From Agarophyton chilense (lineage: Eukaryota; Rhodophyta; Florideophyceae; Gracilariales; Gracilariaceae), in contig JARGXX010000068.1 in the NCBI GenBank assembly GCA_030374765.1, positions 372,001-436,000 on the forward strand: a stretch of DNA of 64,000 bases, written 5' to 3'. Each line of letters opens with the position of its first letter. Position 1 is the first letter of the stretch. Below, piece by piece: positions 10,994 through 22,145 of the stretch. The notes under the pieces are model-generated. The model did no database searches. It worked only from the letters and a program-made list of their open reading frames with translations, and was not told the origin of the DNA. The translations under genes and the position numbers were made by a program.

Positions 10994-13360
10994 CTACGGT
11001 AATCCAATTTCTATTGGATGAGAGTTGAGAATAGTATAAACCAGAACAAACACCATGGATCCGAAAATAAGCAACATTCGTCCAAGAGTGACAAGAACAA
11101 TGTAAGACCACGGCACGAATAACTTTCCAGTTCTGGGATGCACGGCAAAATGGTCACATCTTCCGTGCACCACATCCGTCAACATCCAGCCCGAAACATA
11201 TGGCCGGAAGCACAGAAAAATGGCAAGCAAATGGGGCAACAAGCTAGCGCCAATAAAACCAACCGCCAGCGCCATCGGAAACAAGTCGCCGTTTTCGATT
11301 GGTGTGACTTTTCCATCGATCGTTGTGTCGACGAATCGCGGGTGCAGCAGTCCCCAAACTATGGAAAATATCAGCACAATTGCTGCAAAGATATTGAACC
11401 AGATTCGTTTGAGGTTGCGACACACTTCTTTTCTGCGAAGGCGCCTATGCTGTCGGGATTTTCGGCGCTTCGCTCCGCAACAGCCGGTCGAGTCAGCTTT
11501 CTCTGTTTCTTTAAGGTCAAGAACAACTTCCGTAGAGTGTTCAGAGTGCTCAGAGTGCTCAGAGTGCTCAGAGTGCTCAGAGTGCTCAGAATGTTCAGAA
11601 GCAATGTCCAACTCTTCCAGATCAGAAAAGTACTCCGGAGTCGCATGGTCTCGGACACCAGACGCAGACATATGAGAGTAGGATGAAGCATCGTCGTCGT
11701 CGTCCTCCGAACTATGTTGCACCTCATCTGCCAGATCTCCTTTCTTCGGAGCTTTGGTCGTCTCCGTGGCGGTCGATTTGTCGGTGACCTTAAACACGAG
11801 GTTCTGTCCTTTGAAAATGTAAGCCAGCAGTCCCTTCATGGTGGAATACCTAAATATGGTTTCGAACACGACGCTTGCAGCGGCCGATTTGTGAAGCCCC
11901 TTGCCGCCGGCTGTAAGCGAAAATTGAGCCAGCGACGCGGTGGTCAGAAAAGCAGCCAGATATATAATGAATATAAGGGGGTGCTGAACGTCGAGCGGGG
12001 TTATGCCGCCCAGAAGCAGCGCGATGGAGGCGGCATCAAAAATCATGAAGACAAACGACATGAGCCTTCCGAGCCCCATGTTGAGGTACAGTAAACGTTG
12101 AGCAATGGTGAGCCCGCGCGCAAGGAACGGACCGTGTCTCGAAAACAGAATTTGCCAGTCGCCCTTCATCCATCTAGCACGCTGTCGCAAGTTACCGCGC
12201 AGCGTGGTGGTAGCCAAGCCTGTGGCGAGCGATTCGTTCACATAGTAGGTGCGATAGCCCAAACTGTGGAATTTGAGCGACATTGCAGTATCCTCGGTGA
12301 TGGAATAATACGGATAGAAGGAGGCGTGTTCAAGTGCTGCGCGGCTGATGAGATTGTTGGTGCCGACCATGGTAGAGGCATTCAACCAGTCCTTTCCGGG
12401 TTGGATGACCTGAAAGAACAGAAGAGAGCGCTGATCCAGAGGGTCGCTGTCATAGGGAGAGAGGTTGCGAAAGTGCTGCGGCGTCTGCACAACGGCCAGG
12501 GTGTGATTGAACTCGTACATGGCAGATTGCGGGTCCCACACGTAGTAGTAAGGCAGGAGGCGCTGTACAATGTTTGGACGAGGGATGAAGTCGGCGTCGA
12601 GGGTGATGACAAGGTCGCTGTGAGTGTTTTGCAGGGCGTGGTTGAGGTTGCCAGCCTTGGCGTGGTTGTGCTCTGGTCTGGTGATGTAAGACAGGTTGTG
12701 ATGCCTGGTTTTGAGGGTGGAAATCATGGCCTTCTTGACGGGGTCATTTCCGTCGTCGCACAGATACACATTGAGCAACTGGGCGGGATATTCGATTGCC
12801 AGGGCGCCCTCGACGGTTTGTCGCACGAGCTCGGATGACTCGTTGTAGCACGGGATGTACACGGCAATGGTGGGGTAAACGTGATGCGCAGTGCGCGATG
12901 AAGCGTGCGTAGTGAGACTGTGTGTCTGCGGAGGCGAGGAGGATTCGGAGGGTGGTTTGATGAGCTCGACGGGGATGTGCTTGAAATCAACGCAGTTGCG
13001 ACGACACACATTCCACACCTGCATCATCTGCAGCAAGAGCGGGAAAGCGCAAAGACACTCGAGGGCGAAAAAGCAGAGCTGGTAGACGTAGTAGGGAATG
13101 AGTTTGGAACGGTCAAAGACGGCGATGGTGCGTCGATAGCGAAATTGAAGGTAGGCGGCGGTGGCGAGAAACTGGGCGAGATAAAGAATGCGACGTAGAC
13201 GCGATTGAAGCCGGGAAAGGGAAGATTGCTCCATCCAGTGACATGGACGACCGGGGCGCCATTGGGCGGCGAGTAGCGGTTTGATGGGCTTTTGGGCGCG
13301 CGGACCGCCGCCGGCTCGCCACTGGCGCTTGAAGGTGGACGGGTCTGGGGGAAGCACCAT
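10994..13360 (-). CDS. Cellulose-synthase-like glycosyltransferase family 2, BcsA type
   Basis: This 788-residue protein is an integral membrane processive beta-glycan synthase. The order is: two N-terminal membrane segments (about 55-75 and 88-112); a GT2 catalytic domain (about 164-410) with TIAVYIPCYNES, the first Asp in CDDGND (202-204), DAD (255-257), the catalytic base in TED (355-357) and QRARW (393-397); further membrane segments (about 425-485); FKVTDK (523-528), which fits the FxVTxK gating-loop motif of bacterial BcsA; an acidic, His-rich loop; and three C-terminal membrane segments. In known enzymes UDP-glucose is polymerised into beta-1,4-glucan. The exact linkage here (1,4, 1,3 or mixed) cannot be read from sequence. 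No C-terminal PilZ domain is seen. The ATG at 13360 precedes a Pro/Arg-rich cytoplasmic tail. Codon use is GC-rich in the 5' half and more AT-rich in the 3' half. Confidence 0.9.
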   Translation of the reverse strand: MVLPPDPSTFKRQWRAGGGPRAQKPIKPLLAAQWRPGRPCHWMEQSSLSRLQSRLRRILYLAQFLATAAYLQFRYRRTIAVFDRSKLIPYYVYQLCFFALECLCAFPLLLQMMQVWNVCRRNCVDFKHIPVELIKPPSESSSPPQTHSLTTHASSRTAHHVYPTIAVYIPCYNESSELVRQTVEGALAIEYPAQLLNVYLCDDGNDPVKKAMISTLKTRHHNLSYITRPEHNHAKAGNLNHALQNTHSDLVITLDADFIPRPNIVQRLLPYYYVWDPQSAMYEFNHTLAVVQTPQHFRNLSPYDSDPLDQRSLLFFQVIQPGKDWLNASTMVGTNNLISRAALEHASFYPYYSITEDTAMSLKFHSLGYRTYYVNESLATGLATTTLRGNLRQRARWMKGDWQILFSRHGPFLARGLTIAQRLLYLNMGLGRLMSFVFMIFDAASIALLLGGITPLDVQHPLIFIIYLAAFLTTASLAQFSLTAGGKGLHKSAAASVVFETIFRYSTMKGLLAYIFKGQNLVFKVTDKSTATETTKAPKKGDLADEVQHSSEDDDDDASSYSHMSASGVRDHATPEYFSDLEELDIASEHSEHSEHSEHSEHSEHSEHSTEVVLDLKETEKADSTGCCGAKRRKSRQHRRLRRKEVCRNLKRIWFNIFAAIVLIFSIVWGLLHPRFVDTTIDGKVTPIENGDLFPMALAVGFIGASLLPHLLAIFLCFRPYVSGWMLTDVVHGRCDHFAVHPRTGKLFVPWSYIVLVTLGRMLLIFGSMVFVLVYTILNSHPIEIGLP
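11535..11597 (-). repeat. 9-bp tandem repeat encoding (Ser-Glu-His)7 in the synthase
   Basis: Seven 9-bp units, five of them identical (GAGTGCTCA on the plus strand), encode SEH repeats at about residues 589-609. They lie in the loop between the gating-loop motif and the last membrane segments. The near identity of the units suggests recent slippage. Confidence 0.85.
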
Positions 13361-14099
13361 TGCGACGGCGCTGGGCGGGGCGGGGCGAGGAGGGGAGGAT
13401 GTTGATGGCGGAGGTGTGGCAGGTAGATCGGGAGTGGAGGGAAGTCATGACGAAGGTGGTGGGACAGAGCAGGGCGCGAAGCCTTAAGTAGCGTAACAGA
13501 GGAGGCCTGATGGGATGGAATGGTATGGGAGGTAACAATGTAACGAGCGTGCTGGTGCTTTGGGGTAAGGCACACAAGCAGCATACGGCACGTCGCGACA
13601 AAAAAGTGCTGGCAAAGCGAAAGGCAGCCCCCATAGTGGACAAAGGCGGCACAAGAGCGTGATGCTCCGCATGCACGGAAGGAACGAAAAAGGTGTACCC
13701 GCGTCGGGAATGGTGAGTGGACGGAGTGGTGGCGTAACTACTCCACGGCCAGCAATGCGTTCTGTAAACAGCGCAAGTGATCTTCGTCGTGCGCGTCCTC
13801 GTTGGGCATCGTGCGCCAGCGAGAGCTGCTCCCCCGGCTTACACTACCACTTACACCAGCGCCCCCCCCGTCTTCTTAAACCGCCCCCCCCCCCCCCCCC
13901 CCACTGCACAGCGTGGCACGCGCCCGCACCTCCCCGTGGCGTGTAGCTACACACATACAGCTTTGCACTCCCTCGCAGACCCCCCCCCCCCCCCTCACCT
14001 CCCCTCTTCGTTCTCGCCTCCGCTCCGCTCCCGTCTTCGCTCTCGTCTTCGCTCTCGCCTTCGCTCTCGTCTCCGTCGCGAATCTGCCCACCCGCCCCC
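13361..14099. promoter_or_regulatory. Divergent intergenic region between the synthase and the gene at 14100
   Basis: This 739-bp region separates two genes read outward from it. It is GC-rich and carries two C tracts (13884-13902, 19 C; 13980-13994, 15 C), both close to the plus-strand gene, and short CTCTCGTCTTCG-type tandem repeats at about 14026-14075. No clear TATA box is seen. It presumably holds both promoters. Confidence 0.45.
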
Positions 14100-14873
14100 A
14101 TGTCCGAGCGGCTGCACTACTTTGCCGAGGCCACCACGCCGGTGTCCTTCGACTGCGATGCCTCGGAAATCGAGTCCGACCTAGGCGATCTACGCCGCCC
14201 TCAAACCGATACAGACCGTCTCAACAACCACACGCGCCAGCTCCAGCTCTGGTCTGACGAGGCGCGTCGTCGTCTCGGCGCTTCCGTCACACAATCATCG
14301 CCAACTGTCCAACGTCGCGTCACACACTCTTCACCACCTCCGCCCCCACCCACCCCACCCACGCCGGACCGTCACCAATCCAATCTCTCCGAGCGCGCGC
14401 GCTCGGCAACCTCACGTCCCGTGCCGCGCTCGCACTCGGCGAAGAATTTACGCATTCGTGTCACTCCGTCGTCGTCGTCCAAATCGCTACTATCTGACAT
14501 TGAATCCGAACTGTGTGCACACGCCGCACATACTGCATCGTCCTCCGCGCCCACCAGTCCACGCTTGCGTGCGGCGTTGGCGCCACCGTCGTCGCAACGA
14601 GCGCCGTTGTCACAACCGTCGCAACAACCGCACCAAGCTGCGTCTGCCGTGGTGAAGGCGCCGCGTCCGCAGCCGTTGCCGGCTGCTTTGGTGCTCTCGC
14701 CGACTAACGTCGAGCCGGTGTCGGCCACGCGTCGTGGAAAGTTGCTACGTCACGACAACGATGACGACGATGATGACGATGACAGCGATGCTGATGCTTC
14801 TCTATCCCGACGACAGAGCTTTTATCGTCGGATAAAACGCTTCTCGCTCAGGAGGTTGCTACGACGCTCTTGA
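14100..14873 (+). CDS. Hypothetical low-complexity protein, basic C-terminus
   Basis: The frame is 257 codons from ATG at 14100. Residues 1-55 are ordinary, with an acidic patch. Residues 60-220 are Ser/Pro/Gln/Ala-rich with a proline run. An Asp run (DNDDDDDDDDSDAD) precedes a strongly basic tail ending FSLRRLLRRS. No domain, signal peptide or membrane segment is visible. Its position, C-rich leader like that of the zinc-finger gene, and strand-consistent composition support a real gene, but the protein is probably disordered and I cannot give a function. Confidence 0.5.
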   Translation: MSERLHYFAEATTPVSFDCDASEIESDLGDLRRPQTDTDRLNNHTRQLQLWSDEARRRLGASVTQSSPTVQRRVTHSSPPPPPPTPPTPDRHQSNLSERARSATSRPVPRSHSAKNLRIRVTPSSSSKSLLSDIESELCAHAAHTASSSAPTSPRLRAALAPPSSQRAPLSQPSQQPHQAASAVVKAPRPQPLPAALVLSPTNVEPVSATRRGKLLRHDNDDDDDDDDSDADASLSRRQSFYRRIKRFSLRRLLRRS

Positions 14874-15624
14874 TTCTACTGCGCCCGTCGTTTTTCTTGT
14901 ATCGTTGTGTTAACCCTGTCTTCTTTCCCCGCCTCGCTTGCTGCGCGTGTATAGATAGAGCATGTCAAACGCCGTGTCAGATGTGACCGAGCTGTCCATT
15001 TACTTATCTTGTGAAATACTATCTTCTACAGTCTATCCTAAAGAGAGCCCTACACTAGCTAGTGAGTATTCTTCGTACACGCACTCTTTCGCGAAACGCC
15101 GTGAAACCCGCACCGCGTCGTCGTTTCATCGCTTGCAACACCGAGTTACCCTTCGTAGCTAGGCGCTCGGCCGTTTCCGCAAATGTCACGTTCTCTTCGA
15201 TATCAACATAACGTTAGGAAACAACCCATCACCACTCTCCACTCCAGTGTCTCGAGGCGCAGCGCGTTGAATCTCCCGATTTTTTCGTGCAGATTCCGAA
15301 AGTACACAAAGATACGCAAAACAAAGCGCCATATTGTTCTTGAGATTATGTGTAAGTGCAGTAGTGTAAAAGCCGCCATTTCAAAAGTGGAGCGCCTGAG
15401 CCACACAGCTTTCAGTGCCCCTCTGCGTCGTCTCCATCCTTGACAATCTCTCCGATAAGACGGGGCCCTCTTGCGCTGGCACGGCGGTAAGCGCAGCCCG
15501 TAAAACGGTAGTTTGAAGCAGTTGTAGGATAGAGCCTAAAGTAGAGTAGACTTAGAAGACCCGAGCTGGCGACAGCCTCGGCACGCAGCCGGATACGGAC
15601 AACCGTAGTTTCCTTTACTGCTGC
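14874..15624. other. Gene-free stretch
   Basis: This is the downstream region of the gene at 14100. Several short open frames exist, none protein-like. No RNA gene is recognised. Confidence 0.4.
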
Positions 15625-15988
15625 TAGTGTCTACACGCCCGGAGGATTGGCCTCAGCTGAGGCCAGCTTGGCCTCATATGAGGCCAAAATTTCTCTTAAA
15701 AATTAACTGAAATTCATTCAAGATATGAATTTTCAAATTTAGTGGCAAAAAAAACAAACAAATATTTTTGGTCTCAAACGATCCAAAAAACATGTCAAAA
15801 GGAAATATCTTTTCAATCATCTACTACTGCATACTTGAAATGTTGAGGCCATCAAAAAAGTGTGTTTGGCAATATGTTCCAGTTATGCAGAGCTTCTCAA
15901 TTGCATTTATTGCTTATTTACAAAGAAATAAAAAATCTTTTATGAGGCCTGTTGGCCTCACATAAGGCCATCGATCGTATACACAATA
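15625..15988. mobile_element. Non-autonomous TIR element with palindromic sub-ends
   Basis: The unit is bounded by TA at 15625-15626 and 15987-15988. The left end is GTGTCTACACGCCCGG; the right end read inward is TTGTGTATACGATCG. Just inside the left end are two palindromes, GGCCTCAGCTGAGGCC and TGGCCTCATATGAGGCCA, and inside the right end a decayed one (TGGCCTCACATAAGGCCA). The interior is A/T-rich and non-coding. It is homologous, in reverse orientation, to 36222-36724 over nearly its whole length. Confidence 0.75.
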
Positions 15989-17844
15989 GTCTTCTACTTT
16001 TTTGTCTTCTCTCGAGTAATTTAGATCCGGTCGAATAGCTGATTTAGTTAAACAAATCTAACTACCATTACATTCTGACACTCTATATCTCAAAATATTG
16101 TGTTTTTTGACTTTTTTGGTTTCAAAATAAGATTTTTTTGTCAAATTGGAACGTTCTTCTACGTTTTTGAATACAATTCTATTATCTTTAAGTTCACTTC
16201 TCTATATTTAAAGACTTCTAAACAACAGCTATTTCAAAATAGAAGAATTTTTCAATCGCTCTACTGTAAGCCGTATTTAAACTGAAGAGTGTTCCGAACT
16301 TAAATATGAGCAAGTTCAATCATCGTAAATGAACATTCCTGAATAGTATTGGTTCCATCTACGTTATCCGTACGTTCTTCTTATATTTTTTGTTGACTTG
16401 AATCTCATGTTCATTTTGCTCTTTTGTCTTCTACTCGAACGAGAACTGCAACGCAAGTACTAATTGCAGCCGAAAAGGTACAATTTTTATTGGTATTGAA
16501 TAGCCTGCGACTCCGCCATGTATAGTAACATCCGTGCGCTTCATATAACTCTAAAGAACAGAATAAAGAACGCCTAATTACAAGTGCATCGCATCGTGTT
16601 CTGTAGATGACACAGGAACAAATAAATTGCACAGAAATCGGCGGTTAGGATACCAGGCCCTCAATAACAACTAAGTGTCATTCACCTGGGTCAATGCAAC
16701 ACTGCAAACTGCGCTTTGTTTGCCTCGGGCTCTCGCCTTCGTTGCATGCGTCTTTTCCCACGAAATTCCGCTGGGTGGGAATCCATCTCTCTCTCTAGAG
16801 ATAAACTCAATGAAAAAATTATTTTTCGCTTTTCTCTTACTGAAGAAGAAGCACTCCCCGTTTCGAGGTGGCGAATGAAATGCCTCAGTCTCTTCGGAAA
16901 GCTGCGGGGAGATATGAACCAGTGGGGGGGGATGTTTCACCTGACCTTTTTCCGGGCCTTTACGACCTAGCTGTTGAGAGGTGCTTACATAACACATGTA
17001 ACTTCATCCGAGTACCCACAAAATTCAAAGGGTACCTGAGGAAGCTTTGCATTTGATGAAAGGTAGTCACTATCATGCTGGGAACCGAGTCAGAACTCGT
17101 TTGGGGCCTTGAACTAATCTGCTTTGAATGCATCACATTTGACAACTAGCTCTGCTCTGGTGTGCTGTGCAGAACTTCGAAGACAGGGTGTCTCATATAT
17201 CAATCTCAGTCACAAACGAACATTGGAGCACGATGATGTTCAGGAACTTGGCTATACGGGAAAATACTGAAGAGACAACTGTCCGGGGCCACCCAGTATT
17301 TAGTACTATACGTCTTATTGTGTTTTTTTCGTTTAAAAGCGTAGTGCACACTGTTTACCGTAGTTGGATGATCTTCCAGAGGTCGCGTTTTCGTGGTGCG
17401 AGGTTAGCTCCTTAAGTGCGGGGACCTATACTGAGTCGATTTTATAGCTCCCTGGGTTGGGCTAGGATCATCTTAAGTCTAATTACTGCCTCTTCCCGTA
17501 GGGGACGCGCGAAGTTAAGGTCAAAAAAGAAGAAAAAAACGTTCCTACTAGAAAAAGTTCGGACTCGTTTCTCACCCAAGCAGGTTGATCTTGCGGATTC
17601 CTTTCCCGCTCAAGGAGGTTGATCTTTCGCACTCCTTTCCCGCTTACGCAGGTCGATCTTATATTTTCATCTGCCAAGAATGTCGAGTTCGCAAGAGGCT
17701 CTCCCTTGAAAACTCCCGAAGCTCAAAGTGCCCAACGACTACATCTTCTGGCGCCGTCGTCTACAATCATATCTTCGCCGTGACGACGCTTTACTAAGCG
17801 GTTTGGATTCTCACGCATAAGGATACAATCTTAATAACCGCGCA
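15989..17844. other. Gene-free stretch upstream of copia 1
   Basis: 15989-16650 is very A/T-rich with no gene. 16670-17000 is open on both strands for about 100 codons, with no recognisable protein. 17279 onward starts TGTCCGGGGCCACCC and leads into gag, and may be the decayed 5' LTR and leader of copia 1. I found no matching 3' copy. Confidence 0.35.
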
Positions 17845-20800
17845 ATGAGATCTTGGATCGAGAAGTCCCTGAATTCAAAGATTACCATCATATTATGCCT
17901 CGGTGACTCTATTCTTTCTCTCGTCAGTACATTTGTGTATGAAGATGACAAAACGGCCATGGGCATTTGGGATCAACTACAACGAGTGTACACCACCTCA
18001 AATACACAAGCTGTTCAAAACATCCCTCACCACTTGTACACTCTCGTCTACAGGGATAGTTACGACTGGGACAAGCATATATCTAAGTTCTTGGAAGTTA
18101 TTGGAGAACTTGAAACCTTTGAAGAAGAGCTCTCGGACAAGGAAAAAGTTTCAAAGCTAATCTGAAGCCTTCCCAACTCTTTCGCTCCTTTGGCTTTGTT
18201 TTCCAACTTCACGGACGCCGGTTTCGACTCCATCGTAAATGCAGTCGAAGCTGAAGTAGCCGCCGTAGGAATCAGATTATCCTACAAAAAGCCGCCACCT
18301 ATGCACCTTCGCGATCAACCAAATCTAAGGCAATAAAGGCAGAAAGAAATACACGCAGTAGACGTACTGGGCGGAACAAAACATCTTCCAACAGGGATCG
18401 CGGCGACAACAACTGCTACTACTGCGGTCGTCATGGTAACTACGCTCGGGACTGCTACAAACACAGGCGAAAGGAATCCACTGACAATCATGATTGGCCC
18501 AGATCTATCCGCCAACAAAATCTGTCCAGTTATGGTGGTGGCAGTTTCTTGCAGTACCGACCACACAACAACCAAGGTGGAAGCTTTCAATTCAACGGTA
18601 ATATACGCTTCGCACCAAAAAAATTATGAGAATGGAGGTGAAGACTCAAACCCCCCGATCGTACGTGGTGCAAAAGGATGATTATCCTTCGCTTTCATCT
18701 TCTTATAACTTCAATCTGGCGAAATACAGGAGTAACATCGTGTTACCGTCTCAACAAAAAGGAAATTCGGCCTACATAAACTCCGGCGCCACCCACCACA
18801 TCTTCCATTCGCGAAAGTCTTTCATCCGCTTCGAGCACATGGACATTGATCTCGTACAAGCCTCATCGGGCACTGGTCATCTTGTCGGGAAGGCCCACGT
18901 ATGAATATATCTCAACAATGGGACAGTGATTGAAGCCTACCACGCACCGTCTTTCGAGACCAACATATTATCCGTTGGTGTCCTTAAATTTGAATTTATG
19001 TTGTTATACACCTCTACAATACGACTATATAACGGATGCTTCATCATGGACCCCCATCGTAAATCAGAAGTCATCTGGGAGACTCAAATTCACGAAGGGC
19101 TCTTCACTATGAACCTCACTGTCTATGAAAAGGACAAAAAGGCCATGGTGATCAATGCTAGCAAATCCAAACAGGAATTTGCTTTGGATTAAAAGGGACG
19201 CACTGGTCATCTGCACCCTACGAGATACCAAAACCTCTCATGAGCTTTCGACTCTGTTCCATATTTCCGACGCTCTATCTTAGAGTCCCAAAGCTTCATT
19301 CTTTGCCTAACCGGTAAGATGAAGCGAAGGCCACTCGTTCCTAGATCAAATTCCGTGACTTCATCCAACCCATTGGATCTGATACACATGGATGTATCTG
19401 GAAAGATTTCACGTTCTTAATCAAGGGCAATCTATGCCATCGCAATCCTCGACAACCGCATATCTAAATCTCACGTATTCTTCATGAAGGAACAGAGCAT
19501 TCAGACTATTTCAAAGCATATAAAATTGTAAAAACGCCCATCAGAGATGGAGCTTAGCAACTTCTTTCGTTTGGAAAATGTTCTTCTTGACAGGGCAGGA
19601 CAACAGAAGAGTGAATTATTGGAAAGCTTCTGCATCAATAACTGCATCAACCTGGGTTACTCTCCCGCATACGCCTCAGAAATCAACAGTGAAGCCGAGA
19701 GTGTTATTCAATAACATTGGACCAGAACTTGCGTGCTCCTATTCGCAAGAATGCTACCGATAGCTTTCGGGGCTGAAGCCATGAAACACGGAAACTGGCT
19801 CCAAAAACTAGCTCCGTCCTCGCGGATACGAGAAAGAACTACTATGCTTCAGTGGGACCCAACAAGCAAAATCGACTTCTCCCACATTCCCGAGTTTGAC
19901 CAGCCTGGTCATGCTTTCGTCTACCACTCTAAGACAAAGGAAAGCAAAAAGTTCCTCCCACGTTTCATATTTGTGTACTTTGTCGGAATGCAAAGTGACA
20001 CAATACTTCTACGTGTGTTTGTCGCGGAGAAAAACTCGGTTAACACTTTTCGCAGCTTTGACTTCAAGACCGTCAAGTTCTCCCCACTTCTCAGTATCTC
20101 TACTCTTCTGGAAGGAATAACAAGAGAAAAGGAGACAGAGGAAACAGAACCTTTCGAAAATGAATTGGACGGACCCAAGTTGGAGGAACATCTGATCAAG
20201 GCATTCACCACCATGGCACACAACTTCCATAACTTCAGGGTCTCCAAGAAAACTCTAGACTAACCCTCAGTCCCAAGCAGGTTCAAGGAAGCCTGCAAGG
20301 ATTCCGGCTGGCGTGGAGCCATTTATCGTAGAATGAATGCACTCATCCATCTGAAAACATGGGAACAAATTCCACTTGAATCTGGGGTGAAGCCACTCCT
20401 CTCTTCCTAGGTGTTCAAGAAGAAGATGCTCAATTAGATCAAAAGATATTTCTGAAAAAGGCAGGCGGCTTTCTACGTAGAGACACGCACAAGCAATTCG
20501 TTGATTTTGATCCTTTGAACACATACGCCCCTATGGTCTGTCATGAAGCCCTCCGAATTATCCTTTTCTTTTCCGCTGCAAAAAATCTTGTTGTAGAGGG
20601 CGCAGAAAATTCCAACACCTACTTGTACGGCAAACTGGACATGCCCGCCATCATGGAACATCTGACAAACTCGCCTGGATTACTCGAAAAGCCAGATCAT
20701 GTATGTAAACTACTCAAATCTCTGTATGGAGCAGTACAGACTGGCATGATATCAGGCCATATATTCCCTGAAACCTTTCTTTCATGGAGCTTTATTACAT

Positions 20801-21604
20801 CTGCATTGGACTCCATAGTACTCATGGTTTGGAAACAAGAAACTTTTACTATCTTGGGTTTTTATCGTTGACATTTTTGCGTTTGCCTCAAGCCTTTCTG
20901 CGCTCCTTTGACCCTTCAAGGATAAACTTTCGGAAACCTTCGAAGTCAAATTATACAGCGAGCTCAACGCATTCATTAGATGGAGCATCCAACGATCTTC
21001 ATTCGGAATCAAGGTCACACAGTATGGCTACTCTCTGCAACTGCTAAAGAGTTTTTGCATGCAGGATTCCAACCCAGCTAGTTCACCTCTAATAATTGCA
21101 GCAAGTCTTCTACCAAACAAGGAGAACGAGAACATACTCGCCCAAAGCAATCATGGGAATTTCTCTCTGGAATTGGTGGATTTGATGTCAACATAGCAAT
21201 GTCCACTTGCCCGGACCTCTCTTATCCAGTTTCGTCTGTTTCAAACCATTGACACAAATCTCTTGAACGAACTATTCTCTACTGAAACGAATGTTTATGC
21301 CCTAGGTTGGTACTATAAACCATGGGCTTCACTTTCCATCTGCTCGTTTCATTTCCCCCTCTTCTCTTCGTGTGTTACCTGACACCGACTGAAGGGGATG
21401 TATTCAGACTTGGAAGACCCCATCTTGGTGTATAATCGTCGTCAACGACGCACTGTTTTTCATGCAAGTCTAAGCGACAAACTTTGATTGCTATCTCCTC
21501 AGCGAAAGCGGAATATGTCGCGATCTCTGAATGTGCCGAGGACATCACTTGGATAAGGAAACTATTTAAGGAATTGTGAATGAGCAACGATACCGGTTGT
21601 GTCC
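17845..21604 (+). mobile_element. Copia element 1 (Ty1/copia), decayed
   Basis: The Ty1/copia order gag, zinc knuckle, protease, integrase, reverse transcriptase, RNase H is readable on the plus strand, but in several frames with many stops. Gag is at 17845-18165 (YEDDKTAMGIWDQLQRVY). The knuckle is at 18414-18455. The protease block contains GATHHIF near 18785. The post-integrase region is at about 19733-20263. The RT block includes LYGKLDMPAIMEHL at about 20620-20660, and RNase H ends with SSAKAEYVAISECAED at about 21497-21545. Key residues are lost: the protease DSG is NSG. The element directly abuts the chromovirus LTR at 21605 and no terminal repeat of its own is confirmed, so it is an old, inactive remnant. 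Confidence 0.8.
18414..18455 (+). pseudogene. Copia 1 gag zinc knuckle, His lost
   Basis: The 14 codons give CYYCGRHGNYARDC. The retroviral-type knuckle is CX2CX4HX4C; the fourth ligand pattern is kept but the expected His is Asn, with a His two residues earlier. The knuckle lies out of frame with the upstream gag segment. Confidence 0.75.
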
Positions 21605-22020
21605 TGTAAGCCGCCGGGCCCTGAGGGAACTGATAGATGCCACGTGGTCTAACCGACGTCAGCTGGGCTGATTTAGATTATTACTTTGTTTTAATTAGTT
21701 TAATAGATTAGCATTACAGTGCAAGGGTGATCCCAGGGCCTCGCCAGTACTATTTAATTGGCTCGAGTGACGCTTCTCCTTGAGAGTAAGGCAGGCACCG
21801 TTAGGATACTAAATACCCCCCTTTGGTATATTGGTTCTACCAATTGGTCTTCAAGCCATCGTTTCTATAGCTCCAACCTGTAGAAGTACGCAGTAAACGC
21901 CAGATCGTTGCACTAAGTACTCTGGGAGTGCCGCCGTCAAGGATTCGAACCTTAGGACCCGCTCTACCACGCTGCCACCAGTCGAGATCCCTACGCTGAC
22001 CCACCCGTCATTGCGTTACA
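21605..22020 (+). repeat. Chromovirus 5' LTR (416 bp)
   Basis: It starts TGTAAGCCGCCGGGCCC and ends CATTGCGTTACA, with TG...CA ends. It pairs with 29911-30326, the same length and clearly similar throughout, the differences being scattered substitutions. The antisense strand contains tRNA-like A and B boxes (see 21941). Confidence 0.9.
21941..21971 (-). other. tRNA-like A/B-box fragment inside the LTR (antisense)
   Basis: On the minus strand GTGGTAGAGCG resembles a tRNA D-arm/A box. After only eight more bases comes GGTTCGAATCC, a perfect T-arm B box. The gap is too short for an anticodon arm, so this is not a functional tRNA gene. The same arrangement is kept in the other LTR (B box at 30247-30257). 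Confidence 0.55.
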
Positions 22021-22145
22021 TTTTGGTCTCCCGACTTAGAATCACTTTGGAATAATTGAACGGACAACTGGAACGAAGAATTATCCGGATTCTAACCTTT
22101 GGTTTAATTCTCCAACGGACCAGAAGTACAGAAACAACCGCCATT

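Noticed and set aside
12098..12838. 246-codon plus-strand frame antisense to the GT2 synthase
   Set aside because: It is the antisense shadow of the conserved catalytic domain; its composition is that of reversed codons.
16671..16997. 108-codon minus-strand frame
   Set aside because: Open on both strands, no domain, no neighbouring evidence; likely chance.
21941..21971. A real tRNA gene in the LTR
   Set aside because: The gap between the A and B boxes is too short for an anticodon arm, so it is described as tRNA-like only.
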